Assembly (NCBI GenBank): GCA_001606155.1
Contig: LODT01000035.1
Location: 1,472,113 to 1,536,112, forward strand
From: Tieghemostelium lacteum
Lineage: Eukaryota > Evosea > Eumycetozoa > Dictyosteliales > Raperosteliaceae
Reading direction: 5' to 3'
Length of the DNA stretch: 64,000 nt
The notes under the pieces: generated by a model
Databases searched by the model: none
Seen by the model: the letters and a program-made list of their open reading frames with translations, nothing else
What the model was told of the DNA's origin: nothing
Translations under genes and position numbers: made by a program
In this document: one piece after another, positions 10,948 to 22,597 of the stretch
How the letters are laid out: each line of letters begins with the position of its first letter
How positions within the stretch are numbered: the stretch's first letter is position 1

Positions 10948-13900
10948 ATGTCATCATTTTTGTCGTCTGGCAAAAGAAAATCAGAACCATCAGTGAACAG
11001 TAATGTAATATTAGAGAATTTAGCATCTATTGGGAAGAATCTCAGTAAAAGTGGTGGAATTGATAGACCAATACCACCACCAATTGAGAATAAACCCAAA
11101 AGACCACTTTCACTGTCTATTGGCACTCTATCACCTCCACATGGAAGTACAAGCCCATCACCACCATTAGATTCATCTTTACAATCATCTGGAAATACAT
11201 CACCTATATCCAGTACTTCAATATCACCATCTACTTCACAATACTCACTAAACAAACCACAATTTAAAATGCCACCAAAATCCAATTCCTTAATGTTTTC
11301 TGTAATTTATGATAAGTAAGTTTTTATTATAATAACACTCACTCACACACCTATTCTAATTTATAAATTAAATTTTAGAACCAATACACAATTAGAATAT
11401 GTTGATGAAGATGATTTACTTCAAAGACCATCTATACAGAAATTGTTATTGGGAAGAAATAAATTAACATATCTTCCAGATAGAATATCAGAGTTGGGCA
11501 AATTAACAGTTATAGATGTATCCTATAATAGATTAAAATCCATACCAGTACAAATATCTTATTTAGAAGAACTAGTAAATTTAAATTTGTCAGGTAATAA
11601 ATTTATGATTAGCGCAACTAAAGAGAATGAAATTATGTTATCTATAAATAATAATCAACAACAACAACAACCAAATACACCAAGATCAAGATCATTATCA
11701 ACAACAGTAGCTGTAACAGTAGATTTAGATGAAAGTCATGATAATTCTTCAACAGTTACAACAACAGAATCATCACCATTAAATTCACCAACAGCTGAAG
11801 ATCAACAATCTTTACCTGTTATGAACTTAAATAGTAATAATAGTAATGATAATAATAATAATGATGATGGTGATAAAAAAGAGAATGGTCAAGGTCAAAC
11901 TGCAAATGATGATAGTTTAAATTTTATTCCTTGGGAATTAAGTTTTTTGGGTAATTTAAAGAAATTAGATTTATCATCAAATCAGTGTAGAGATGACGAT
12001 TGGGAAGGTTTGAATCTACTACCTAATAGTATATTTTGGTTCACTCAAATTGAAACACTTTTGATAAGTGGATGTCAATTGAAATCATTGTCTAGTGATG
12101 TTCAACATTTGGAATCTTTGACTTATTTGGATGTGTCTAGTAATTCATTGACAGAGTTACCAGTTGAATTATCAATGTTACATAATTTGAAGACTTTGGT
12201 TGCAAATTATAATCTATTGACTGAGATTCCAACAGAGTTGAGTCAATTGTCAAAGAGTTTGGTTAGTTTGGATATTAGTAATAATCAGATTACTTCTATA
12301 CCAGAGTCACTGTGTTATTTGGTGTATTTGGAACAGTTAAATTTAAGTAATAATAAGTTAGTTTCGTTACCTGATTGCCTATTTCCAGGTTACAATCCAG
12401 AAATTGTTCAAGAACATTCTGAAGAACAAGACCAAGATCAATGTGGTTTATGTTCTTTGATTACATTGAAACTTCGTGGAAATCATTTAAAGGCACTTCC
12501 AGAACAGTTCTTTAACACTATCCGATATGTAAAGAATCTAGATTTATCAGTAAATCAATTGGAATCTATAGATTTATGTGGGTTATCTGAACTTGATAAC
12601 CTTGCTTCTCTATTATTATTTAATAACAAACTTAAAGTTCTACCAGAAAGTCTATTCCAACAATCACAAGAATCCATTGCAGAACAAGGTGAGAATATAG
12701 ATTCAATTCGACCTAATCTTACAACTTTAAATGCCTCTGGAAATACATTAACTGCTATTCCAGTGAATATATGGAGATGTAAGACATTGACTAATCTCTC
12801 ACTTGGGTATAACCAAATCACTCAAATTGAATTCCCATCAGATGCACATTTAGTTTACTATTCTCTAGAGGAATTATATCTAAATGGAAATCATCAAATT
12901 CAATTTACATTCCCAACCAATCCATCTAATGGTATTGAGCTATTTCCATCACTAAGAGAACTTTCATTAGCCAATTGCAAACTATCAGAGATTCCAAAGT
13001 TTATTCTAACTGTAAAGTCTTTGGAGAAATTAGATTTATCTTATAACCAAATTTCGAAAATTCCAATACAATTGACTGAGGAACTTAGTGATAGGTTACA
13101 AGTACTGTTATTAACTGACAATCAATTGGCTCAGGTTGATAGTCAGTCTCTGTCGAGTTTAAAGTCACTTAGTACACTTGACTTCTCATTGAACCCTTGT
13201 CTTAATATACAATCTAAACAAGTAAGCTCAGTTGGAAACGAACTTATATCTCTATGTGACAATCTACAAGATGCCACTTTTATTCTAAATTATGTACCTT
13301 CGAGTTTGGGATTGAAATTGGGTAGTAAAGATCACCAGGATAATATCCATTCAGCACACTATAACAAGTCAGAGAGATTTGGTATCTACTATTCTGATAT
13401 CATAGGTCGTCGTCCAACGATGGAAGACTCATTCTCCATACATGGTAAATTCAATGGAAATCCAAAAATGGATTTAATATCTCTCTTTGATGGTCACGCA
13501 GGTTCCAAAGCTGCAACATACTCTTCAGAACATTTCCCAAGAATAATGAAGAGTCTTGTTACCATGTTTCCATCCATTCCACCACTTCAATGGCTTAAAC
13601 AAGCATATAGCGAGATATCATCGGAATTTAGAGGATATATAGCAAATGAGAAACCAGAACTTAAATATTGTGGTGCAACAGCTGCCTCTTTACTTTTATG
13701 TGACGATAATTACTGTGTATCTAATATAGGAGATACTAGAATAGTTTTATGTCAGAATGGAAAAGCAATTCGATTGTCATTTGATCATAAACCAGGTGAC
13801 CCTGATGAAACTAGACGTATATCAAAGTTGGGTGGTTATGTAATTTCTAATCAACATACCTCACGTGTTAATGGAACTTTAGCACTCTCCAGATCCATTG

Positions 13901-14154
13901 GTGACTTTTATATGGAACCTTATGTCATCCCTGACCCATACCTATCCATAACCAAGAGAAATATAGAATTGGATCAATTCATTATTGTTGCATGCGATGG
14001 TATTTGGGATGAAATTAGTGATCAATTGGCATGTGATATTGTACTCTCTGCCAGATCAATGAAAGAGGCAACAACACGTCTCAGAGACTTTGCCTTTTTT
14101 TCTGGTTCAGATGATAATATCTCTGTAATTATAATAGATTTAAAAAACAAATAG
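10948..14154 (+). CDS. Leucine-rich-repeat PP2C protein phosphatase (PHLPP-type)
   Basis: A 1047-residue protein in two exons: 10948-11315 and 11379-14154 (GTAAGT donor, TTTTAG acceptor, phase 2). The Ser/Pro-rich N-terminus is followed by about 15 leucine-rich repeats (pattern LxxLDxSxNxLxxLP), interrupted by an Asn/Gln/Asp-rich insert. The C-terminus is a complete PP2C domain from about residue 789: RPTMEDSF, LFDGHAGSKA, CGATAAS, SNIGDTRIVL, LSRSIGDF, ACDGIWDEISD and DDNISVIII. The metal-binding aspartates of these motifs are present, so an active Mn/Mg-dependent Ser/Thr phosphatase is expected. LRR-PP2C order is that of PHLPP phosphatases and of the tail of fungal adenylyl cyclases, but no cyclase domain follows here. 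No PH domain is evident. Confidence 0.92.
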
Positions 14155-14431
14155 TATCTATATCTCTCAAATTATAATAGATTTAAAAAAAAACATATTT
14201 AATATGTATATATATTCTATGTAGTAATATATAACAAAATAATAAAGATCTTTATCATGACTAATTATAAAGGTTATTTTTAATGTTACAAACAACCTAA
14301 AATTCAAAAAAAAAATACTATTTTTTAATTATTGTTTTTAATCACTTTACAAATGTAAACAGTAATAAATAAATATGTTTATTATTGTACATATAAATTA
14401 AAATTACACAGTTTGTATAATTTAATTAAAT

Positions 14432-14720
14432 TTAGAGTCTGATTTTGGCATCAGCAGTTACATCAGCATGTAATAAACCTGGAATTAAGATACAGATATC
14501 AGCATCAATATCAGCATTCAAAAGAGCAGCTGAATTTTTACCTTGGATACTATTGGCAGAATTGGTTCCAGCGATTTTAGCCTTGGAAGCAAAGTTGTTG
14601 GTGTTTCCCATTGATGATAAAGCAGCTATTTATTCAATTAAATTCAAAGATTTATATATTAATATTTAGTTTTGTTGAGATATTAAAAATTTTTATCATA
14701 TATTTACCAAAGATTGACAT
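14432..14720 (-). CDS. Small Ala/Asn/Asp-rich protein of unknown function, 68 residues
   Basis: A two-exon gene missed by ORF length filters. Exon 1 is only 13 bp (14708-14720, MSIF + G). A GTAAAT donor and an acceptor at 14626-14627 join it to exon 2 (14432-14625). The product begins MSIFAALSSMGNTNNFASKA and ends DVTADAKIRL. The composition, clean frame and C/G-richer codons compared with the flanking spacer argue for a real gene. It looks like one of the many short dictyostelid proteins with a tiny first exon. The antisense strand also has a frame here, which I take to be a shadow. No domain is recognised. Confidence 0.68.
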
Positions 14721-15151
14721 TTTTAGTAATTTTTAAAGTTAATTAATTTAAGTTTTGATTTAATGATTAATAAAGTAAATTTTTGTTAGTTTAAATAGTT
14801 TTTTTAAAATTAATTAATTAATTAACTTTTTGACAATTTTTTTTTGTGAAATCTATTATTGGTTAGAAAGAAAATAAGTTGTGGAATTAAATTTCTTGAT
14901 TTTGTTCAATTTGAGTAAATTAAGATGATCCATTAAACAACTTTAAAAAGATGATATCACTAAAATACCTATATTTAATAAAAAAATTTTCAAGATTTAA
15001 ACAACACTTTTTTCCACCACACCCCCATACTTTTAAATTTTCTAAAGAATTTTGATAACTAATTTAGCAATAGATTAATTTTATAATAATCAGTGTGATC
15101 TTTTCCCAAAAACTGATTAGTTTTGACATAGGTTAAATAAAATTCAAATAT
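14721..15151. other. Intergenic spacer between small gene and trmt44
   Basis: 431 bp of A/T-rich sequence with ATTAATTAATTAATT around 14810 and T-runs. No coding signal or recognisable RNA is seen; it should hold the promoter of the small gene and the trmt44 3' end. Confidence 0.5.
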
Positions 15152-16924
15152 TTACAGTTCTTTATTTGAATTTTCAATATCGGTATTATTTTGAATAGTT
15201 TCTGTGGATTGTTCTATTTGTTCTCCTTGTTGTTGTTGTTGTTGTAACTTTTGTTTAAAATATGGGTTATCAGCTTGAGACTTGTATCTTTTTTGTGGAA
15301 TATATTTGTTTTCAAATTTTCTTGGTGTAAATTCAGTATATTTTGACCTATCAAGAATTTCTTTTCTTTTCTGATCCATATTTTCCAGTTGATTTGTAAT
15401 GGTAGATACAAATACTACATTTTTAGTGGATGGTATACGAAGGTTTTCTTTAACTACTGTGAATCCTAAATCTTTACAAATGGATTCAATAAAATTGAGA
15501 TAACATGCATATCTACCAATTCTAACATCATTCTCTGTGAATTTACTACCAGGAAAATTATAGAAACAACATGGTAGCAAGAAAAATCTTTGCCCAGGTG
15601 TTCTTGAACATATATAAGGTATCCAAGGAGTCAGTTCATCAGAATGATTACCAATGATCCAGTCATATTCATATGTCATATCTTGAGGTAACACTGTTTT
15701 TTCAATTAGACATTTTTGAGTTTCTTCATCGTAGTGTTTCCAAACTCTTCTTGATCTCAAATCAATACCAACACCTTTATAACCTTCTTTTAGTAACAAA
15801 TGAACTAATAAACCATTTCCACAACCCAAATCTAAAAATGTTTGTTTCTGATCTAACTGTTTTTCTTTAGCTTCCCATCTCCATAGACATATTAAATAGG
15901 TTGCCAAAGCAATATCTTCAAATACAAATTTTTGTGGATCTGTACTTGTAACCTCTTTCCAACCAACTGCCAAATTCTTATACTTTTCTTTCAACTCTCT
16001 ATATAATGACAAATATACATGTTTGGGAAATATCTTGTCATAATCACCACGTTTCTTGTAACCAACTTCATAACTCAATGACCACTTATTAATAGAAACC
16101 AATAAATCTTTTGAATACTTTTCCAAATTGTATTCAAAATCTTTGAATTTTATAACTTTAAATGTTAAAACACCTGTAAATGCTTGTGAAGTTTGATCAT
16201 CACCATCACCATCATGATTATGACATCCATCATCTTCATCAGCACCAACAGTTTTCCTCTTCCCCTTATTTTTTTTCTTCTTTTGAAGAGATGCAGCAGC
16301 TAATTCTTCTTTTATAACAATATCCATTAGATCTTTATCTCTTTGTTCGTCAATAGGTTCCCATGTATATGACATTGCATATAATTTCGGATAATGAAAT
16401 GGTAAAGATCTAGCATTTTTCAAATCTGGTATAACAGGTAGAAATACACACTCATTTCTATTCACTACATGATATACATATTCAACTAATGTAGGATCTT
16501 TATCTGATAACCTAGGTATCAAATTCCTCTTGTAAACAATTAACATTGTCTTTGAATCCTTATATTCTTTAGAAACCTCTTGATCATCAACTAAAAATTC
16601 ATATTGTTCATCACTTTCATTTTCATTATTGTTATTATTTGAATTATTGTTATTATTTGAATTGTTTACAATTTCAAAAGAACCATTAACATTTTCAGGA
16701 AATTGATAATCTAAAAGTACATTATTATCCTTGTCAAATGAAACTTTAGATACCAGATTGAATGCTTTTTGTTGTCTATTCATACGTGATGGATTCAATG
16801 CCCACTTTTCCATTGTATTCCAAAATGCCTCTGTTGAGAACCTTACAGCTCTTTTTGACATATCAACCCATTTGCCAAGAGATTCAATTTTTTCATTATA
16901 TTTTAACAAATCGTTATCATACAT
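15152..16924 (-). CDS. trmt44: tRNA (uracil-O(2)-)-methyltransferase TRMT44
   Basis: A single-exon protein of 590 residues homologous to yeast Trm44, which methylates the 2'-O of U44 in tRNA-Ser using S-adenosylmethionine. The SAM-binding motif is FLDLGCGNGLLVHLL, followed by GYKGVGIDLRSRRVW, the family block DWIIGNHSDELTPWIP, and LLPCCFYNFPGSKF. Two low-complexity inserts are present: an Asn run near the N-terminus and a Lys-rich/acidic linker. A Gln-rich C-terminal tail is probably disordered. The start ATG at 16924 faces the histone-tail-like gene across a 280-bp divergent promoter. Coincidentally, a tRNA-Ser of the class this enzyme modifies lies at 52.3 kb. Confidence 0.93.
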   Translation of the reverse strand: MYDNDLLKYNEKIESLGKWVDMSKRAVRFSTEAFWNTMEKWALNPSRMNRQQKAFNLVSKVSFDKDNNVLLDYQFPENVNGSFEIVNNSNNNNNSNNNNNENESDEQYEFLVDDQEVSKEYKDSKTMLIVYKRNLIPRLSDKDPTLVEYVYHVVNRNECVFLPVIPDLKNARSLPFHYPKLYAMSYTWEPIDEQRDKDLMDIVIKEELAAASLQKKKKNKGKRKTVGADEDDGCHNHDGDGDDQTSQAFTGVLTFKVIKFKDFEYNLEKYSKDLLVSINKWSLSYEVGYKKRGDYDKIFPKHVYLSLYRELKEKYKNLAVGWKEVTSTDPQKFVFEDIALATYLICLWRWEAKEKQLDQKQTFLDLGCGNGLLVHLLLKEGYKGVGIDLRSRRVWKHYDEETQKCLIEKTVLPQDMTYEYDWIIGNHSDELTPWIPYICSRTPGQRFFLLPCCFYNFPGSKFTENDVRIGRYACYLNFIESICKDLGFTVVKENLRIPSTKNVVFVSTITNQLENMDQKRKEILDRSKYTEFTPRKFENKYIPQKRYKSQADNPYFKQKLQQQQQQGEQIEQSTETIQNNTDIENSNKEL

Positions 16925-17204
16925 TCTTTAAAAATTTAAAAATAAATTTATTTAAAAAAAAAAGAAATCTATAATTTAAATAACTATAACAATAAGAATT
17001 CTATTCCTTTCTTAACTATATAATTAAATATAAAGAAATTGAATTAAGAAATTTGAAGGATTCATTTGTATAAATTAAATTAATATTTTTCTAAAATAAT
17101 TTCATTTTTTTATGTATAAGGATTCTTAGAATAACAATTTTTACATTTTGATAAACTTTGCGAATTTTATTGTATAATAAAATTATCATAACACAAAATA
17201 GAAT

Positions 17205-17645
17205 ATGGCTAGAACTAAACAAACTGCAAGAAGGATTGTTCCTGATGAGTTCCGTGCATTACTGAAACCCCACAAGATTATAGTTAGAGGTAAAGCTCGT
17301 ACAGAATATGCAGATAAAAAGAGATTAAATGGTATTTCAGATGGAAGTAATTTTGTAGAATATTTTGATGGAGATTTTAAAGATAAATTAGAATATGGTT
17401 TTATGTCATTTGAATATTTTGAAGGTGAATTATATACAGTCACTGTTTATCAAACTAATCAGAGCCTAAATCCACAAGAACTGCATGAGTTGGGTCAGTA
17501 CACCCAAGGTCAATGGTCTGATGGTATAGGTGAAGGTTTTGAACAATTCCCAAGAAATATAGATAACAACGAAGTTTATATCAGTCCTTGGTATAATGGT
17601 CAAGAGATTACAGTTAATCAAATGGAATCTGAAAATTTTCAATAA
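17205..17645 (+). CDS. Small protein with histone H3-tail-like N-terminus (paralogue 1)
   Basis: An intronless 146-residue protein. It starts MARTKQTARR, identical after Met to the first eight residues of the histone H3 tail (ARTKQTAR), with Arg replacing the Lys at position 9. No histone fold follows. The rest is a compact alpha/beta-looking domain with KIIVRGKART, LNGISDGSNFVEY, LEYGFMSFEY, YTQGQWSDGIGEGFEQ and VYISPWYNGQEI. The next gene encodes the same domain, so this is a tandem duplication. A clear A-rich context precedes the ATG, and there is no upstream in-frame ATG. Domain function is unknown. If the N-terminal Met is removed, the exposed end would match the H3 tail through residue 8. 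Confidence 0.82.
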   Translation: MARTKQTARRIVPDEFRALLKPHKIIVRGKARTEYADKKRLNGISDGSNFVEYFDGDFKDKLEYGFMSFEYFEGELYTVTVYQTNQSLNPQELHELGQYTQGQWSDGIGEGFEQFPRNIDNNEVYISPWYNGQEITVNQMESENFQ

Positions 17646-17815
17646 TAAATATCTTTGTACAACCTTATAAAAATAAAAATCTTGATGATTCAAATTTTTT
17701 ATCAGTACACCTCATCATCTTAAAATTTTAATTTCAGAATATAATAGTCTTTGCACTTTTATTTAAAAATATTTTTATTTATAAATAATTGTTATTATTA
17801 TAAAATATTAAAAAA

Positions 17816-18265
17816 ATGGTTAGAACATTGCAAATGCCACATAAATTCGAAGAGGGAGATGAACCATATGAAAGAGTCAGTTTACCTCATAAAATTGTAA
17901 TTAAAGGACTTGCACAAACTGCATTTGAAGATAAAAAGAAATTAAATGGTATAAAATGTGAAGATAATTTTGCAATATATTTACCAGATCCTTATTTAAA
18001 GAGTGTTTTGGAATATGGATACATGTATTTTGAATATAGTGATGTAACTAATCAATTATTTACAGTTACTGAATATACATGTAAAGAGAATTTGGCATCT
18101 TGGGAATTGAAAAAGTTGGTAAATTACACTCAAAATCAATGGTCTGCTGGTGACATTGGTCAGAAGTTTAGTCAAACTTCACTAGAGATTGACAATCAAC
18201 AAGTATTTATAAATCCATGGTGTCCTGAACAATTAATAACTACAACCCAAACTTTAAAACAATAA
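17816..18265 (+). CDS. Small protein, tandem paralogue 2
   Basis: An intronless 149-residue protein, 170 bp downstream of its paralogue on the same strand. Shared blocks are PHKIVIKGLAQTAFEDKKKL, VLEYGYMYFEY, LVNYTQNQWSAGDIGQKF and VFINPWCPEQLI. The N-terminus is MVRTLQMPHKF: only the pattern M-x-R-T-x-Q is shared with the neighbour, so the histone-like tail is specific to the first copy. The function of the domain is not recognised. The conserved Q-W-S motif and the Gly-rich turn probably mark the core. Confidence 0.82.
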   Translation: MVRTLQMPHKFEEGDEPYERVSLPHKIVIKGLAQTAFEDKKKLNGIKCEDNFAIYLPDPYLKSVLEYGYMYFEYSDVTNQLFTVTEYTCKENLASWELKKLVNYTQNQWSAGDIGQKFSQTSLEIDNQQVFINPWCPEQLITTTQTLKQ

Positions 18266-18470
18266 ATACTTTTTAAATTTGAATTAATTATTTGAATTTG
18301 AATTTTTATTGATTATTTTTCAAGTGTTTAACACAAGAATACCTTCACCCTCAAATTAGGTATAACATAATACCAGAGGATAATTGGTTGGAAAAGTCTT
18401 TCTTGCACAAATCTTTTACCAAATTCAATTTTATATTTATAAATAACCACTTTTAAATCTAATTTATAAA

Positions 18471-18959
18471 TTATTCATTATTGGATACTGTTTCAGTTTC
18501 ATTTTGACTAGTAACATTGTCAGTCGATTCATTGGTAGCCGGTGTATCCTTAGATGATAATGGTAATGAAGTTGTATTTGTAGTATCGATGGTACCCTTC
18601 TCTGATACCAACTCTTGTTTATTTTGATTATCAATATCAGGATGAATATTATCAGTTTTAATATCTAGTTTATCGTCATCATCCAAATCTAAATCTATTG
18701 GGTTATCTTGTTGATTACCTTGAATTTCTGTATCATCATTATCCAAATCAACAAATTCAATAGGTTGATCATTTGATGATTTAAATCTTTTTCTAGAGAT
18801 TTCATATTGTCTATGATTTTCTTCTTCTGAATCATAGTCATCGGAATCTGACTGATAATCATCATCTTCATCTGAACTATCTGATGGTAGCTCTGATTTA
18901 GTTGGTAATCTAACACTTGTTACTCTGCTTCTAGTTTGTAATTTATTTTGTATGGACAT
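18471..18959 (-). CDS. Acidic low-complexity protein with SUMO-interaction-like motifs
   Basis: An intronless 162-residue protein, mostly disordered by composition. The N-terminal third has Ser/Asp runs (SDSSDEDDDYQSDSDDYDSE) resembling CK2 sites, then a basic patch (SRKRFK). Two hydrophobic cores are each followed by acidic residues: PIEFVDLDNDD and PIDLDLDDDD. These have the form of SUMO-interacting motifs. The C-terminus is Thr/Ser/Asn-rich. No enzyme domain is seen. It could be a nuclear adaptor, but the call rests only on short motifs. Confidence 0.62.
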   Translation of the reverse strand: MSIQNKLQTRSRVTSVRLPTKSELPSDSSDEDDDYQSDSDDYDSEEENHRQYEISRKRFKSSNDQPIEFVDLDNDDTEIQGNQQDNPIDLDLDDDDKLDIKTDNIHPDIDNQNKQELVSEKGTIDTTNTTSLPLSSKDTPATNESTDNVTSQNETETVSNNE

Positions 18960-19183
18960 TGTGTTTAAATATATTAATAGACTACTAAAAATTCATTCAA
19001 ATGATAGAGATAACTCTGGAAGATGAATCTTGGAACACAAAAGGAAGATTTTCAAAAAAAAATTCAATAAAATGGCAGTGAAGAACCACCTCCTACAAAT
19101 TTTTTTTTTTTTTTTTTTTTCTATTTAATTTTTAATTTGATTTTTGGATCTTTACTAAAGAGACCAATTACTGAATAACAGGA

Positions 19184-22100
19184 ATGAGTGTAACTAATCC
19201 AAATATATCAAAAACCGCAATGAGAGGTTTAACCAACTTTATCTCTGATCTTAGAAATGGTAAGTTTTCTACAACAATAAAATAGAAAAAAGCTTTAAAT
19301 TATGTGGGAAGGGGTGTGACTTTAGGGTTACAACAACAACACCATATTGTAGACAACAATTACAATTAAAATAATAATAAGATGAAACTTACATTGAACA
19401 TGTTCATTTCATTTAGCACCATCAAAAGAAAATGAAGAAAAGAGAGTGACCAAAGAGATGGCACACATTAGAAAAGAATTTAAAGAGAATAAGAATATAG
19501 ATGGTTATCAGAGAAGAAAATATGTTTGTAAATTACTTTATATGTACATGTTGGGTTATGAATTGGATTTTGGTCATATGGAAGCTGTAACATTACTTTC
19601 TTCTGTTAAATTCTCTGAAAAACAAATTGTAGGTTCATCAAGAGAGAGAGAACAACAAACCATCTTTAGTAGTTTTTATAAATACTTACAATCTCAATAT
19701 CTAATAACAGGGTTATATTGCACTTGGAATTCTATTACATGAATCACATGAAATGTTACCATTGGTTATTAACTCATTTAAAGAGGATTTACTTTCCAGA
19801 AATGATTATTTCCAATCATTGGCATTAGCTGCCATTTGTAATATTGGTGGTAAAGAAATTGCTGAATTCCTTTCACCTCTTATTCAAAAGATTTTAATTG
19901 CAAAGTATTTATAATATATACCTCATTTAAAATAGTATATATCAGAGTAACAGATATTAATAGATTATATTACTTATAGTACCTCAACACCAATGGTTAA
20001 AAAGAGAGCTGCATTAGCTATATTGAGAATGCATCGTAAACATGCAGGATTAGTAACACCAGATTCATGGGTAGATCGTTTAATTGCAAGTCTTGATGAA
20101 CCTGATTTTGGAGTATTAAATTCTCTAATGAGTTTATTCATTGAATTAGCTGCTGAAAAAGCTGAAGGTTGGGAACCAGCAATTCCAAAAGTTATTAATT
20201 TATTAAATAAGGTTAGTAGTCATCTAGCTTATATATATATAAGTATTGAGCTAACCCATTTTCTCAACACTATTTTTTATTATAATAATAATTTAGATTG
20301 TAATTAAAAAAGAATATCCAAAAGAATATGTTTACTATCATATTGCATGTCCATGGTTACAAGTTAAACTATTAAAATTCCTTAGATATTTCCCAAAACC
20401 TGATGAATCACAAGGTGGTGAAAGATTAACAGAGGTATTAAATCAAATATTTACACAATCTGAATCTGCTAAAGCAGGTACTGTAAATCATAAAAACTCT
20501 TTAAATGCTGTACTCTTTGAAGCTATCAATCTAATTATTCATCATGATACGTAAGTATATTGGAATTTAATTATGAATATTACTTTACAAATTTACTAAT
20601 TTTATTTTATAATTTACAGAGATTCATATCTACTAAGACAAACATCCAATTTATTGGGTAAATTTATAACTGTAAAAGAAACCAATATTAGATATTTAGG
20701 TTTAGAGGCAATGTCACACTTTGCCAATATTTCCAATGAATGTTCTATAATGATAAAGAAATATCAACAAACTGTACAATTGTCATTGAAGGATGCTGAT
20801 ATTAGTATTAGAAGAAGAGCATTGGATTTACTCTATGGAATGTGTGATAAATCAACTTGTAAACAAATTGTTGCTGAATTGTTAAGCTATTTGCAAAATT
20901 CAGATTATGCAATTCGTGAAGAATTGGTATTTAAGATTGCAAATCTTGCTGAGAAATTTGCATCCAATTACTCTTGGTATGTTGATGTCATTCTTCAGTT
21001 GATTACCACTGCTGGTGACTTTGTAAGTGATGATATATGGTTCCGTGTTGTAAAAATTGTTACCAATCATGAAGATATTCAACTATATGCTGCCAGTACT
21101 GTATTTAATGCATTACAGGCTAGAAACTGCCATGAAACTCTAATTAAAGTTGGTGGATATATTCTAGGTGAGTTTGGTCATTTAATTGCTGATAACCCTC
21201 AAAGTTCACCAATGATTCAGTTTACTATATTACACAACAAATTCAGTCAATGTACATTGCCAACTAAAGCATTACTTTTGTCAACTTATGCAAAATTTGT
21301 AAATCTATTCCCAGAGTTGACTCAAGTCACTCAAGAGGTCTTTAAATCTCATTCCAATTTTATCGATGCTGAAATTCAACAGAGAGCTTGTGAGTATTTA
21401 AATCTCACTAATAACATTAACGAAGATCTTATGCAAACTGTTTTGGATGTTATTCCTGCTTTTGCTGATGGTGGTAATCAGAATATCAATAGTAATGGTT
21501 CAACACCTCAAGATCAAAGAATTAGTTCTGGTGGTTTTAATCAACAACCATCAACTCAGTCTCCAACTAATTCTGATGTTGATTTGTTAGATCCATTTGG
21601 ATTAGGTTTAAATAATCCTACTAATCCTGGACTTCAACAACAACAATCACAACAAAATCTCTTACAACAACAACAAGCTGCACTATTACAACAACAGCAA
21701 CAGGCTGCATTATTACTACAACAACAACAACAAGCTCAATTACTACAACAACAACAACAACAAAATGATGATTCTAATGGTGATGGATCACCATATCAAT
21801 TTACTAGTACAAGTCCACCAAATAGTACTACATCACCAGTTTCATCAGGTGGATTAGATCCATTACAAGTAAAGATTGCAGTTTCATTCAAGAAATTATG
21901 TTTGGCAAGTGAAGGTGTACTCTATGAAGATCAAATGTTACAAGTTGGTTTGAAATCAGATTATTTGGTAGGACAAGGTACTGGTAGATTAATGTTCTAT
22001 TTTGGAAATAGTTCGCCATTCCCATTCACCAATTTCAATGTAACTTATAATTCGACTTCTTCAGGACTACAATTGACACCGCAATCAACAGCACCAGTTA

Positions 22101-22597
22101 TTCAATCTAAAGCTCAGATTCAACAACAAGTTGCTATTCAATGCACTCAAGAGTTCCAAGATCCACCCACAATGGTTATTAATTTCCTTACACCTGGTAA
22201 ACCCATTACCATTCATTTGAAAGTTCCAATTGTACTCAGTAAGTTCTTGGAACCATTGAAATTAAACAGTGGTGATTTCTTTGCTAAATGGAAACTAATC
22301 ACTGGTAAACCATTAGAAGTTCAAGAGGTATTCAAACCAGCCAAAATGGATATACCAACAATCTCTAAAATTATCTCTGAAGGTTTGAATATTACTGTAT
22401 TATCAGGTGTCGATCCAAATCCAAATAACCTTGTTGCTGCTGCTCTATTCCCCTACAATTCAAATGGTCAACCAATTTCTATTTTTATAAGAATAGAATC
22501 TAATCCACAAGCTAATATGTGTCGTCTTACCATTAGAACTCAATCTGCTGCCATTACAAATACCATAAAAAATCTATTAATTTCTCATTTGGTATAA
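19184..22597 (+). CDS. ap2a1: AP-2 complex subunit alpha (alpha-adaptin)
   Basis: The large subunit of the clathrin adaptor AP-2, which binds PI(4,5)P2 and cargo at the plasma membrane. Six exons can be joined without breaking frame: 19184-19259, 19417-19628, 19711-19904, 19980-20211, 20297-20550 and 20620-22597, giving 981 residues, close to the family length. The N-terminal trunk starts with [13 protein letters not shown] and contains [31 protein letters not shown] and the HEAT-like solenoid. A hinge with long Gln runs follows (around 21640-21760). The C-terminal appendage has the Ig-like and platform subdomains ([15 protein letters not shown]). Introns are 75-160 bp with canonical GT-AG ends. 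The first ATG gives the family-typical short N-terminus. Confidence 0.95.

Noticed and set aside
10911-11285. 124-codon minus-strand frame over exon 1 of the LRR phosphatase
   Set aside because: Antisense of a Ser/Pro-rich low-complexity region; the Gly/Asp-rich composition is the expected complement.
14445-14669. 74-codon plus-strand frame at the small-gene locus
   Set aside because: The minus-strand reading gives a spliced gene with good donor, acceptor and start; the plus frame is its shadow.
17186-17443. Minus-strand frame opposite the H3-tail-like gene
   Set aside because: The plus-strand protein has a paralogue next door with conserved residues; the antisense frame has none.
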